A stretch of 64,000 bases of DNA from Micromonospora sp. WMMD961 (GCF_029626145.1 NZ_JARUBJ010000002.1:5057501-5121500), one strand, 5' to 3'; shown: positions 49,892 to 59,310, numbered from the stretch's first letter. The notes: generated by a model from the letters alone, not told the origin. Numbers and translations are program-made.

Positions 49892-50779
49892 ATGGCCGTC
49901 ACGCTGACACCGATTCCCACGCGGGTGAAGCAGGCCCGGCCGGTACGCGACCGGCACCACCGCGGCGCGAGTCGCTGGGTGGTGCTCGCCCTGGTCACGC
50001 TCGGCGCGCTCGTCATGCTGGTGCCGTTCGCGTTCATGCTGCTCAACGCGTTCAAGTCGCCCGGTGACTACTCGTCGGGCGGGCCGCTGAGCTGGCCGAG
50101 CGAGTTCTACACCGAGGGTCTGCGGACGTACTGGACCGCTGTCAACTTCCCGCTCAAGCTCTGGAACTCGGCGCTCATCGCCAGCTCCGTGGCGGTGCTC
50201 GGCGTCGCCGTGTCACTGCTCAACGCGTACGCCCTGGGCATCGGCCGGGTCCGTGGCCGGCTCTGGATCGTCGGTCTCTTCCTGCTGGCCAACATGCTGC
50301 CGCAGGAGGCGCTGATCTACCCGCTGTACTACGTGGCCAAGGAGGTCGGGCTCTACAACACCCGACTCGCGGTGATCATCATCTTCACCGTGATCCAGAG
50401 CGCGTTCGGCACCTACCTGCTCGCCTCGGTCATGGGCACGTTCCCGCGCTCGCTGCTGGAGGCCGCCGCGCTGGACGGCGCCGGCAAGTGGACAGTGCTG
50501 TGGCGGGTGGTCTTCCCCAACCTGCGGCCCACCCTCGCGGTGCTGCTCATCTTCTTCTTCATCTGGACCTGGAACGAGTTCCTCATCCCACTGGTCATGC
50601 TCATCGACAACCAGACGCAGACCATTCCGGTCGCGCTCGCGTCACTACAGGGTGACCGGCTGATGGACGCTCCGACCACCAACGCCGGCGCGCTGATCAG
50701 CCTCGTGCCGGCCATCCTCTTCTTCCTCATCTTCCAGCGCACTCTGGCGCGCGGTATCACGGCAGGAGCCGAGAAGTGA
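49892..50779 (+). CDS. Sugar ABC importer permease, MalG type
   Basis: A permease of 295 residues with about six helices, first VVLALVTLGALVMLVPFAFML. The EAA loop is SLLEAAALDGAGKWTVLWRV and the C-terminus FQRTLARGITAGAEK is canonical. ATG 49892 is one base after the previous stop. The gene overlaps the alpha-xylosidase start by four bases (GTGA). No ATPase gene belongs to this operon, so an MsiK/SugC-type ATPase encoded elsewhere must energise it. Confidence 0.93.
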   Translation: MAVTLTPIPTRVKQARPVRDRHHRGASRWVVLALVTLGALVMLVPFAFMLLNAFKSPGDYSSGGPLSWPSEFYTEGLRTYWTAVNFPLKLWNSALIASSVAVLGVAVSLLNAYALGIGRVRGRLWIVGLFLLANMLPQEALIYPLYYVAKEVGLYNTRLAVIIIFTVIQSAFGTYLLASVMGTFPRSLLEAAALDGAGKWTVLWRVVFPNLRPTLAVLLIFFFIWTWNEFLIPLVMLIDNQTQTIPVALASLQGDRLMDAPTTNAGALISLVPAILFFLIFQRTLARGITAGAEK

Positions 50780-53007
50780 AGTTCACCGACGGGTACTGGC
50801 AACTGCGCCCCGGTGTCAGTGTCCTGCGCCCCGGCACCGTGGAGTCGGTCGAGCCGGACGAGCGCGGTTTCACCGTCTTCGCACCGACCGGTCAGATCAA
50901 TGGACGCGGCGACACCCTCAACCGGCCCCTGATCACCGTCCGGTTCTTCTCCCCCGCCCCTGGCGTCATCGGGGTGACCATCGCGCACCACACCGGCGGG
51001 CTGCCCCGGGAGCCGCACTTCGGGCTGAGCACCGGCGACACGCACCCGGTCAGCGTCGACGTCACCGGGCTCAGCGCGACGCTGACCACCGGTGAGCTGA
51101 CCGCGCGGGTCGCGCTCGTCGACGGCTGGCGGGTCGACTTCCTGCACGGCGACCGGGTGATCACCGGGTCCACCGGGCGCAGCATCGGCGTCGTCACCGA
51201 CGCCGAGGGCCGGCCGCACGTGCACGAGCGGCTCGCGTTGGGTGTCGGCGAGACGGTGTACGGGTTGGGCGAGCGCTTCGGCCCGTTCGTGAAGAACGGG
51301 CAGGCGGTCGACATCTGGAACGCCGACGGCGGCACCGCCAGCGAGCAGGCGTACAAGAACGTGCCGTTCTACCTCAGCAGCGCCGGCTACGGCGTGTTCG
51401 TGGACCACCCGGAGCACGTGTCGTTCGAGGTCGGCTCCGAGGTCGTCACGCAGACCCAGTTCAGCGTCGAGGGACAGTCGCTCACCTACTACGTCATCGA
51501 CGGGCCCAATCCGAAGGACGTGCTGCGCAGATACACGTCGCTCACCGGCCGCCCGGCCCGCATCCCCGCCTGGTCGTACGGGTTGTGGCTGTCCACCTCG
51601 TTCACCACCTCGTACGACGAGAAGACGGTGACCGAGTTCGTCGACGGGATGGCCGAGCGCGGGCTGCCGTTGTCGGTGTTCCACTTCGACTGCTTCTGGA
51701 TGCGCCAGTTCCACTGGGTCGACTTCGTGTGGGACCCGGCGACCTTCCCCGACCCCGAGGGGATGTTGCGCCGGCTGCGCGAACGCGACCTGAAGGTGTG
51801 CGTCTGGATCAACCCGTACATCGCCCAGCGCTCGTACCTCTTCGAAGAGGGCCGCGAAGCTGGCTACCTGGTGTGCAGGCCCGACGGTTCGGTCTGGCAG
51901 TGGGACAAGTGGCAGGCCGGCATGGCGCTGGTCGACTTCACCAACCCGGACGCGGTCCGCTGGTTCACCGGCAAGCTCAAGGTGCTGCTCGACATGGGCG
52001 TGGACTGCTTCAAGACCGACTTCGGCGAGCGCATCCCGACCGACGTGGTGTGGCACGACGGTTCGGACCCGCAGCGGATGCACAACTACTACTCCTACCT
52101 CTACAACAAGGCGGTCTTCGAGCTGCTGGAGGCGGAGCGCGGCAAGGGCGAGGCGGTGCTGTTCGCGCGCTCGGCCACGGCCGGCGGGCAGCAGTTCCCG
52201 GTGCACTGGGGCGGCGACTGCGAGTCGACGTTCTCCGCCATGGCCGAGTCGCTGCGCGGAGGGCTGTCCCTGGCATCGTCCGGCTTCGGCTACTGGAGCC
52301 ACGACATCGGCGGTTTCGAGGGCACCCCCGACCCGGTGGTGTTCAAGCGGTGGGTCGCCTTCGGGTTGCTCTCGTCGCACTCGCGGCTGCACGGCTCGGG
52401 GTCGTACCGGGTCCCGTGGGCGTTCGACGACGAGGCCGTCGACGTGCTGCGGCACTTCACCCAGCTCAAACTCCGCCTGATGCCGTACCTCGCGGCCGCC
52501 GCCCAGGAGGCGCACCGCGACGGTACGCCGATGATGCGCCCGATGTTCGTGGAGTTCCCGGACGACCCGGCCACGGCGTACCTGGACCGGCAGTACATGC
52601 TCGGCCCGGACGTGCTGGTCGCCCCGGTGTTCAGCGCCGACGGCGACGTCACCTACTACGTACCCGCCGGCACCTGGACGCACCTGGTCAGCGGGGCGCA
52701 GGTCACCGGCCCGGCGTGGGTCACCGAGAAGCACGCGTTCGACAGCCTGCCGGTGCTGGCCCGGCCCGGCGCGGTCATCCCGTTCGGCGCGCGCGACGAC
52801 CGACCGGACTACGAGTGGGCCGACGACGTGCGGCTGCGGCTGTACGCACCGGGCGAGGGGCAGCGGACCCGGGTACGGGTACCGTCACCCGGGGACGGGC
52901 CGGGCGCCGAGTTCGACGTGCGCTACGAGGACGGGACGGCCAGTGCCGCACTGGTCGCCGGTACCTCGAAGGGCTACATCTGCGAGATCCAGGGGACTGA
53001 ACGATGA
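50776..53007 (+). CDS. yicI: GH31 alpha-xylosidase (YicI type)
   Basis: A retaining glycosidase of 743 residues that removes alpha-1,6-linked xylose from xyloglucan oligosaccharides such as isoprimeverose. The nucleophile Asp is in CFKTDFGERIP, where the GERIP continuation is the mark of YicI-like alpha-xylosidases. The acid/base Asp is in PVHWGGDCESTF. A substrate-pocket HFDCFWMRQFHWVDF block and the N-terminal beta-sandwich opening MKFTDGYWQLRPGV are also typical. There is no signal peptide, so it acts after import. The start is GTG 50776, overlapping the permease stop. The beta-glucosidase overlaps its end by four bases, so the two enzymes are made together. Confidence 0.95.
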   Translation: MKFTDGYWQLRPGVSVLRPGTVESVEPDERGFTVFAPTGQINGRGDTLNRPLITVRFFSPAPGVIGVTIAHHTGGLPREPHFGLSTGDTHPVSVDVTGLSATLTTGELTARVALVDGWRVDFLHGDRVITGSTGRSIGVVTDAEGRPHVHERLALGVGETVYGLGERFGPFVKNGQAVDIWNADGGTASEQAYKNVPFYLSSAGYGVFVDHPEHVSFEVGSEVVTQTQFSVEGQSLTYYVIDGPNPKDVLRRYTSLTGRPARIPAWSYGLWLSTSFTTSYDEKTVTEFVDGMAERGLPLSVFHFDCFWMRQFHWVDFVWDPATFPDPEGMLRRLRERDLKVCVWINPYIAQRSYLFEEGREAGYLVCRPDGSVWQWDKWQAGMALVDFTNPDAVRWFTGKLKVLLDMGVDCFKTDFGERIPTDVVWHDGSDPQRMHNYYSYLYNKAVFELLEAERGKGEAVLFARSATAGGQQFPVHWGGDCESTFSAMAESLRGGLSLASSGFGYWSHDIGGFEGTPDPVVFKRWVAFGLLSSHSRLHGSGSYRVPWAFDDEAVDVLRHFTQLKLRLMPYLAAAAQEAHRDGTPMMRPMFVEFPDDPATAYLDRQYMLGPDVLVAPVFSADGDVTYYVPAGTWTHLVSGAQVTGPAWVTEKHAFDSLPVLARPGAVIPFGARDDRPDYEWADDVRLRLYAPGEGQRTRVRVPSPGDGPGAEFDVRYEDGTASAALVAGTSKGYICEIQGTER

Positions 53008-54413
53008 CGCAACACCACTTCCCGGAGAGCTTCGTCTGGGGCTCGGCGACGGCGGCGTACCAGATCGAGGGCGCGGCAAACGAAGACGGGCGCGGGCCGT
53101 CGATCTGGGACACCTACAGCCACACACCGGGTCGGACGCTGAACGGCGACACCGGCGACGTCGCCGCCGACCACTACCACCGCTGGGCCGACGACCTCGG
53201 GCACATCGCCGACCTCGGGCTCGACGCGTACCGGTTCTCCATCGCCTGGCCGCGGGTGCAGCCCGGCGGCTCCGGCCGGTTCAACCAGGCCGGGATCGAC
53301 TTCTACTCCCGGCTGGTGGACGGGCTGCTGGAGCGGGGCGTCCGCCCGGTGGCGACGATGTACCACTGGGACCTGCCGCAGGAGCTGGAGGACGCCGGCG
53401 GGTGGGCGGCTCGGGAGACCGCGCTGCGCTTCCAGGAGTACGCCGCGGGCATCGTCGGCGCGCTCGGCGACCGGGTGCACACCTGGACGACGCTCAACGA
53501 ACCGTGGTGCTCGGCGTACCTGGGCTACGCCTCCGGCGTGCACGCGCCCGGTCGGACCGAGCCGGCCGCGGCGCTGGCCGCGGTGCACCACCTCAACCTC
53601 GCGCACGGCCTGGCCGGCCGGGTGGTCCGAGAGCTGGCCCCGGCCGCCGAGCTGTCGGTGACGCTGAACCTGCACGTCGTCCGGGGTGCCTCCGAGTCGG
53701 CCGCCGACCAGGACGCGGTCCGCCGGATCGACGCGTTGGCCAACCGGGCGTTCCTCGGCCCGATGCTCGACGGGGCGTACCCGGCCGACCTGCTGGCCGA
53801 CACCGCCGCCGTGACCGACTGGTCGTTCGTCCGTGACGGTGACGAGAAGCTGATCGCGGTGCCGCTGGACGTGCTCGGTGTCAACTACTACTCCAGCACC
53901 CTGGTTCGCGCCTGGGACGGGGTGTCGGCCCGCTCCGACGCCGACGGTCACGGCGCCTCGACGTCGACGCCGTGGGTCGCCGCGGACAACGTCGACTTCC
54001 TGCCGCAGCCCGGCCCGTACACGGCGATGGGGTGGAACATCGATCCGGCGGCCCTGACCGAGCTGCTGCTGCGCCTGCACCGCGAGTACCCGAACCAGCC
54101 GATGATGATCACCGAGAACGGCGCGGCGTTCGACGACGTCGTGTCGGCCGACGGCCGCATCCACGACGACCGGCGGATCGACTACCTGCGCCGGCACATC
54201 GGCGCGATGGGTGACGCCCGCGCGCAGGGCGCGGACGTCCGCGGCTACTTCGTCTGGTCGCTGCTGGACAACTTCGAGTGGGGCTACGGCTACGACCGCC
54301 GGTTCGGCATCATCCGGGTCGACTACGACACCCAGGTCCGCACCTGGAAGGACAGCGCCCACTGGTACCAGCGCCTCGCCGCCACCGGGCAGTTGGACTC
54401 GGCGCAGGACTGA
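53004..54413 (+). CDS. GH1 beta-glucosidase of the putative xyloglucan operon
   Basis: A cytoplasmic family GH1 enzyme of 469 residues. The acid/base Glu is 166 in TTLNEPW and the nucleophile Glu is 371 in MITENGA. It is a paralogue of the enzyme at 5585, about 60 percent similar by eye, with a small internal insertion (about 300-340). It would cut the beta-1,4-glucose backbone once the alpha-xylosidase has removed side xylose. ATG 53004 overlaps the GH31 stop (ATGA). An 18-bp hairpin 60 bp downstream closes the operon. Confidence 0.95.
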   Translation: MTQHHFPESFVWGSATAAYQIEGAANEDGRGPSIWDTYSHTPGRTLNGDTGDVAADHYHRWADDLGHIADLGLDAYRFSIAWPRVQPGGSGRFNQAGIDFYSRLVDGLLERGVRPVATMYHWDLPQELEDAGGWAARETALRFQEYAAGIVGALGDRVHTWTTLNEPWCSAYLGYASGVHAPGRTEPAAALAAVHHLNLAHGLAGRVVRELAPAAELSVTLNLHVVRGASESAADQDAVRRIDALANRAFLGPMLDGAYPADLLADTAAVTDWSFVRDGDEKLIAVPLDVLGVNYYSSTLVRAWDGVSARSDADGHGASTSTPWVAADNVDFLPQPGPYTAMGWNIDPAALTELLLRLHREYPNQPMMITENGAAFDDVVSADGRIHDDRRIDYLRRHIGAMGDARAQGADVRGYFVWSLLDNFEWGYGYDRRFGIIRVDYDTQVRTWKDSAHWYQRLAATGQLDSAQD

Positions 54414-54473
54414 GGTATCCCGACCACGCCCGCTCCGATCCGCATCAAGCGGGCGGCCATGTCCTGACGAGCG

Positions 54474-54512
54474 TGATGCCGGTGAGTCATCCCTGATGAC
54501 TCACCGGCATCA
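54474..54512 (+). terminator. Perfect 18-bp hairpin after the xyloglucan operon
   Basis: TGATGCCGGTGAGTCATC (54474-54491) and its exact complement (54495-54512) are separated by only three bases. It is one of the strongest hairpins in the window and a likely terminator. Confidence 0.8.
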
Positions 54513-54677
54513 GGCATTCCGGGAAGTGCGACGCAGCGCCTCCCGGAGCCGCGCTGACATTTGCCCATTAGGGACGAAGGATGAGCACGGCGACCGCCCC
54601 ACAGCGTCCAGCGCCGTGTCACTTTCCGTGGGTGCGGCGTCATTGCGCCATGTTGGCTCGGCCGGCAGGCTCAGGGC

Positions 54678-55634
54678 ATGGTTGAGCGCGTCACCGTCGT
54701 CGCCTTTGCGGGCATGCAATCCCTCGACGTCACCGGGCCGTGGGAGGTCCTGGCAGGGGCGAACCGCTACCGGGCGGCACGTGGTGAGCGCCCCGCGTAC
54801 GACCTGAGGCTGGCGGGCGCGGAGGTCGAGGTGGTTTCCGAGAGCGGCCTGGTCATGATGGCCACCGCGCTCGGAGAGCCGGTCAGGGCCGGCACCCTCG
54901 TCGTCCCCGGCGGCCGTGCGGCGGCGGCCATGGATGGGCACACCGACCTCGTCGACTGGCTGCGGGAGTGCCGTCCCACCCGGTTGTTGTCGGTCTGTTC
55001 CGGAGCGTTCCTCTGCGCACGCGCTGGGTTGCTCAGCGGTCGCCGGGTTGCCACCCACTGGTCCGTGTCCAAGGACCTCGGTCGGCGATTCTCCGATCTC
55101 ACCGTCGACCACGACGCTCTCTACGTGCACGACGGCCCGGTCTGGACGTCGGGTGGTGTCACCGCAGGAATCGACCTGGCACTGGCCGTCGTGGCGGCCG
55201 ACCACGGACCACGGGTCGCCCAGGAGATCGCCCGCTGGCTGGTGATGTTTCTGCATCGGCCCGGCCAGCAGGCCCAGTTCTCCGGCCCCGTGTGGTTGGA
55301 ACGTGCCACCGAGAAGCGGGTAGCCGCCGTTCAGCGTGCCATCGAGGCCGACCCGACGGCGACACACCGCGTCGATGACCTCGCCGCGCAGTTCGCCATG
55401 TCGCCTCGACACTTCCAGCGCCTCTTCGCGCGTGAGACGGGACTCACCGTCGGGCGCTACCGCACCGAACTTCGCCTGGAGACCGCCAAACGCCTTCTGG
55501 TGCAGTCCGACCTCGCCCTCGATGTGGTGGCGACCAGGTCGGGATTCGGGTCCGCCGAGTCGCTTCGACGTGTCTTCAGTGAACGACTCGGCACGACCCC
55601 GGGCGCGTTCCGCGCACGCTTCTCGATGCTCTGA
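54678..55634 (+). CDS. GlxA-type AraC-family regulator with DJ-1/PfpI domain
   Basis: A regulator of 318 residues. The N-terminal DJ-1/PfpI-like domain (1 to about 180) carries the elbow Cys in LSVCSGAFLCARAGLL and the VVPGG block. The C-terminal AraC DNA-binding domain (about 215-315) has DLAAQFAMSPRHFQRLFARETG and the second helix-turn-helix VATRSGFGSAESLRRVF. GlxA-type proteins respond to small, often nitrogen-containing metabolites. A DJ-1 enzyme-type gene follows 42 bp later in the same direction and is a likely target or partner. ATG 54678 has no strong ribosome site (CTCAGGGC). Confidence 0.93.
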   Translation: MVERVTVVAFAGMQSLDVTGPWEVLAGANRYRAARGERPAYDLRLAGAEVEVVSESGLVMMATALGEPVRAGTLVVPGGRAAAAMDGHTDLVDWLRECRPTRLLSVCSGAFLCARAGLLSGRRVATHWSVSKDLGRRFSDLTVDHDALYVHDGPVWTSGGVTAGIDLALAVVAADHGPRVAQEIARWLVMFLHRPGQQAQFSGPVWLERATEKRVAAVQRAIEADPTATHRVDDLAAQFAMSPRHFQRLFARETGLTVGRYRTELRLETAKRLLVQSDLALDVVATRSGFGSAESLRRVFSERLGTTPGAFRARFSML

Positions 55635-55676
55635 CCGCCTTCGACGGCCCAGTGCTGTCAACCGAAAGGACCTCTG

Positions 55677-56324
55677 GTGACCCACGTCGTCATACCTCTG
55701 TACGACCGTTTCACCGCTCTGGACGTCATCGGCGTCTACCAGCCACTGGCCCTCACCCCGGGCATCGACGTGGTCCTCGTCGCCGAACGCACCGGTCCCG
55801 TTCGGGACGACTGTCAGATGGTCTCCCTGGTGGCGGAGATCGCGCTCCAAGACGTGGAAGCGACCGACGTTCTCGTCGTCCCGGGAGGACCAGGGACCAT
55901 TCAGGCTCTCACCGGGCCGCTGCCGGGCTGGATCAGACGAATCCACGACACGACGACGTTCACGACCTCCGTGTGCTCCGGCTCGATCCTCCTGGGGGCC
56001 GCCGGACTGCTTCGGGGACGACGAGGCACCAGCCACTACCGCGCCGCGCAGGAGTTGGTCCGCTTCGGCGCCGAGCCGACGGACCAGCGAGTCGTCGAAG
56101 AGCCGGACGCCCGCATCATCACGGCGGCCGGTGTGTCGAGCGGCATCGACATGGGACTGAGACTCGTCGAACTCCTCACCGACCGGACGACCGCGGAGAC
56201 CATCCAACTGTGGATGGAGTACGACCCACAACCGCCGTTTGACAGCGGCCACCCGTCCCGCGCGACCCCCGAGGTGCTCGCCCGAGCGGCGGCGTACGAC
56301 AGCGCGGCCAGGGTGGCGCACTGA
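55677..56324 (+). CDS. DJ-1/PfpI-family protein (isonitrile-hydratase-like)
   Basis: A single-domain DJ-1/PfpI protein of 215 residues. The nucleophile elbow Cys is in TSVCSGSILLGAAGLL, the early Asp is in LYDRFTALDVIGVY, and VVPGGPGTIQAL precedes the elbow. This arrangement (D...C with a nearby Thr/Ser) is that of isonitrile hydratase InhA and related GlxA-domain enzymes, so hydration of an isonitrile or a related small compound is possible. The start is GTG 55677 with GAAAGGA upstream. It is probably co-expressed with the GlxA-type regulator. Confidence 0.88.
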   Translation: MTHVVIPLYDRFTALDVIGVYQPLALTPGIDVVLVAERTGPVRDDCQMVSLVAEIALQDVEATDVLVVPGGPGTIQALTGPLPGWIRRIHDTTTFTTSVCSGSILLGAAGLLRGRRGTSHYRAAQELVRFGAEPTDQRVVEEPDARIITAAGVSSGIDMGLRLVELLTDRTTAETIQLWMEYDPQPPFDSGHPSRATPEVLARAAAYDSAARVAH

Positions 56325-56375
56325 CCTGACATTTGTCCAAGACGGAGGAGCGTCGGCCCAGCCACCATCGTGGGT

Positions 56376-56802
56376 ATGAGCGAGTACGACATGGTGCGGT
56401 CGCAGGGAATGCACGTGATCCGGGTCGACCTTCCGGGCTGCGGAGTCTCCGGCCTCACCGTCCCACGACGTGCCCGACCAGGCGGACCGGGTGGCGAGGG
56501 TGCTCGACGGCCTCGGCTTCCGGTCCCAACTGGGCATCACACCCAAACGGGCCGCCCGACTGGTGCGGTTCGACCATGCCGTCCACCTTCTCGCCGCAGG
56601 TCATGCCGCCGCCGCGGTTGCCACCGAGAGCGGCTACGTCGACCAGTCACACCTGCACCGCGACGTGTTGGCGTTCGCCGGGCAGACGCCTACGGCCGTG
56701 GCCGCCGCGCCGTGGCTGGCGATCGACGAGATTGCGTGGCCCGCCTCGTCGCCCACCCGCCGCTGGTGCCTCAAACCCCCACCCGTTGCGGCGGGACGGT
56801 GA
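56376..56802 (+). pseudogene. Decayed AraC-type regulator remnant
   Basis: From GTG 56470 the frame encodes the end of an AraC DNA-binding domain: LGITPKRAARLVRFDHAVHLLAAG and SGYVDQSHLHRDVLAFAGQTPTAVAAAP. The first helix-turn-helix and any sensing domain are missing. From 56376 another frame reads YDMVRSQGMHVIRVDLPGCGVSG, which resembles part of an unrelated protein. The segment therefore looks like fragments of at least one broken gene. It overlaps the tail of the convergent MobA-like gene by 32 bases. A short translated protein from GTG 56470 cannot be excluded. Confidence 0.65.
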
Positions 56803-57400
56803 GCCCGTAGAGCTCCATCAGCTCCGGCGTGTCCACCCGGCTGCCGTCGGCCACCGAGTCGCAGGCGATGTCGACGATCTGGTCCTTGTGCGCCAGCAGG
56901 TAGGGCCGCGCGCCGACGTCGGCGCTGGCCAGCGTGGCGATGCCGGGCCAGTGCCGGCGGCCGAAGAGCATCGGGTACCCGCGCAACCCGTCGTAGGTGG
57001 CGCAGACCAACACGTCCGGGTACGGCAACGCGGCCACCCGGCTGACCGCCGTGGCGGTCAGACCCGGCATGTCGACCGGGACCACCACCACCGCCTCGAT
57101 CCCCTCGTCACCCATGGCGGCCAGGCCGGCCCGGATGGACGAGCCGACCCCGGTGCCCCACGCCTTGTTGATCACAACGGTGGCCTTGTCCAGGTCGGCG
57201 GCCTCCTGGACCTGCTCCGCGGCGGCGCCCAGCACGACCACGATCTGCTCGCAGCCCGCCTCGGTCATCGTGTCGATCATCTGATTGACCAGGGGCTTGT
57301 CCCCCTGGCGCAGCAGCGCCTCGGGACCACCGATCCGCCGTCCCCCACCCGCTGCGATGATCATTCCTGCGATCCGGTTCAGCTGCGCCCCCTCTGGCAC
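56771..57400 (-). CDS. MobA-like nucleotidyltransferase (molybdenum-cofactor cytidylyltransferase type)
   Basis: An NTP-transferase of about 209 residues, MobA/MocA-like. The nucleotide-binding loop IAGMIIAAGGGRRIGGPEAL is followed by VVVLGAAAEQVQ and the metal-binding VPVDMPGLT. MocA transfers CMP to the molybdenum cofactor; other members modify other cofactors or sugars. The usual loop is AAGxSxRMGxPKxL; here the Lys of PK is Glu (GGPEAL), which may affect activity. GTG 57400 keeps the conserved residues before the loop; ATG 57364 would cut into the first strand. No molybdoenzyme gene lies beside it. Confidence 0.85.
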   Translation of the reverse strand: MPEGAQLNRIAGMIIAAGGGRRIGGPEALLRQGDKPLVNQMIDTMTEAGCEQIVVVLGAAAEQVQEAADLDKATVVINKAWGTGVGSSIRAGLAAMGDEGIEAVVVVPVDMPGLTATAVSRVAALPYPDVLVCATYDGLRGYPMLFGRRHWPGIATLASADVGARPYLLAHKDQIVDIACDSVADGSRVDTPELMELYGLTVPPQRVGV

Positions 57401-57534
57401 GGGACGACCGCTACCGATCCGCCCCTTCCTACGGACACTGCAACGAGGACGGCCAGTCGAGAGTGTCGGGGCGAATGGGAGAAATAGCGCAACCGTTACA
57501 CGCCCGGCATTGCCCGGGACGGACACGCCGTCGG

Positions 57535-59220
57535 TCAGGCCGCGTCGGCGTAGCAGTCGACGACGGACAGATCGAGTGGAAACCGTACCGGCGTCGCACC
57601 GAAGAGCAGCGCGGACGCCCGCTCGCCGGACCGGGTGACCGCGTCGGCGACCGCATCCGCCTGATCGGCGGGAGCGTGCACGACCACCTCGTCGTGCTGG
57701 AAGAAGACCAGCTCGGCATCGGTGCCGGTCAACTCCGTCCGCAGCGTGGCCAGCAACGTGGAGGCCCACTCGGCGGCCGTGGCCTGGATGACGAAGTTGC
57801 GGGTGAAACGACCCCGGGATCGCGCCGCACGGGCCCGCGGACTCTGTGGATCGGCCGCCCCTTCCGGATCGGCTGACGCGTCGTCGAGATCGCCGAACCC
57901 GGCCGAGCCGGGCGGGCACGTCCGCCCCAGCCACGACCGCACCAGCCCACCCGTCTCACCGGTACGGGCCGCCGCCTCGACGTAACCGAACGCCGTCGGG
58001 TAACTGCGTTTCAGCACCGCCAACGCGGGCACCGCGGCACCGCCGGTCTGCCCGTACATCGCGCCCAGCAGCGCCACCTTGGCCTTGGCCCGGTCGCCGC
58101 CGAACGAGTCCCGGGCAAGGGCCGCGTAGAGATCGCCGGCGCCGCCCGCCGCCGCCAACCGGGCGTCGCCGGACACCGCGGCGAGCACCCGAGGCTCCAA
58201 CTGGCCGGCGTCAGCGACCACCAACCGCCAGCCCGGATCGGCCACCACCGCCCGGCGGATCACCTTCGGGATCTGCAACGCGCCACCACCCCGGGTGGCC
58301 CACCGGCCGGAGACGACACCACCCGGCACGTACTCCGGTTGGAACCGGCCGCCCCGCACCCACTGCTCACGCCAGGCCCAGCCGTGCGCCGTCCAGATCC
58401 GGTAGAGCTCCTTGTATTCCAACACCAGAGGCACCGCCGGATGGTCCACCCCGCGCAACACCCAGGCCCGGGTGTTGGGCAGCTCCACCCCGACCCGGGC
58501 GAACGCCTTCAGCAGCTCCGCCGGGGAGTCGGCGTGCAGGTGGCGAACGCCGAGCGCCTCGGCGATCCGGGCGGCCAGCTCGGCGAGTCGGCGTGGCGGC
58601 CCACCGACCGGGGACGCCTCACCGAGCAGCTCGTGCAGGATCTCGTTGTGCACGTCGGCACGCCAGGGCAGCCCGGCGACGCCCATCTCCACCGCGATCA
58701 ACGCGCCGGCCGACTCGGCGGCCACCAGCAACCGGAACCGGCCGGGGTGCTCGGTCCTCGTGATGCGGGCGAGCTGGTCGGCGTACACCTGGGTCAGTGC
58801 CTCGATGCCCGGGCCCGGCGGACCGGGCAGGGTGTCGAAGAGCGCACCCTGGCCGTGCCCGGGTGGCGCGGCGGCACGTGGCGGCGGGTCGGGTGGCACC
58901 GCCGCGCCGGTCAGCCGGGCCCACGCGGCGGCCAGGGAGCGGGGCTCGCCCCAGCGGCCCGCGTGCCCCAGCAGCAACGCCTCGGTCAACTCCACGTCGT
59001 GGCACCTGTCGACCCGGACGCCGGCGCGCAGCAAGGCCGGGTAGACCGAGGCGGAGCCGGACCAGACCCAGCGGGGGTGCCCGGCGGCCTCCCGCGCGGC
59101 GACGGCGGCGGCCAGATCAGTGACGACCTCGGTCGGGCCGGCCGGGCGACCGGCGGAGTCGAGCGGGCAGAGCACTCCCCCACCCCGCTCGTCGGAGACC
59201 ACCGCCACCAGCACGAACAT
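57535..59220 (-). CDS. PolA-like DNA polymerase lacking clear exonuclease motifs
   Basis: A family A polymerase domain protein of 561 residues, often annotated in actinobacteria as bifunctional 3'-5' exonuclease/DNA polymerase. Motif A is VVADAGQLEPRVLAA (the catalytic Asp and the Glu are kept), motif B is KAKVALLGAMYGQTGG and motif C FFQHDEVVVHAP (His-Asp-Glu). The 5' nuclease domain of PolA is absent. In the N-terminal 200 residues the DxE exonuclease motif is not recognisable, so proofreading is doubtful. It is shorter than PolA (about 900 residues). It may act in repair or lesion bypass. ATG 59220 is divergent from the ABC exporter genes. A second, complete PolA is expected elsewhere in the genome. 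Confidence 0.9.
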   Translation of the reverse strand: MFVLVAVVSDERGGGVLCPLDSAGRPAGPTEVVTDLAAAVAAREAAGHPRWVWSGSASVYPALLRAGVRVDRCHDVELTEALLLGHAGRWGEPRSLAAAWARLTGAAVPPDPPPRAAAPPGHGQGALFDTLPGPPGPGIEALTQVYADQLARITRTEHPGRFRLLVAAESAGALIAVEMGVAGLPWRADVHNEILHELLGEASPVGGPPRRLAELAARIAEALGVRHLHADSPAELLKAFARVGVELPNTRAWVLRGVDHPAVPLVLEYKELYRIWTAHGWAWREQWVRGGRFQPEYVPGGVVSGRWATRGGGALQIPKVIRRAVVADPGWRLVVADAGQLEPRVLAAVSGDARLAAAGGAGDLYAALARDSFGGDRAKAKVALLGAMYGQTGGAAVPALAVLKRSYPTAFGYVEAAARTGETGGLVRSWLGRTCPPGSAGFGDLDDASADPEGAADPQSPRARAARSRGRFTRNFVIQATAAEWASTLLATLRTELTGTDAELVFFQHDEVVVHAPADQADAVADAVTRSGERASALLFGATPVRFPLDLSVVDCYADAA

Positions 59221-59310
59221 GATTCTGCCTCTCCCCTCCGACAGGAACGGAGGCGCACCTCACCCGTTTCGGGACGGTGGGGTGTCGGTGGCGCTCGGTA
59301 GCGTGAGCTG

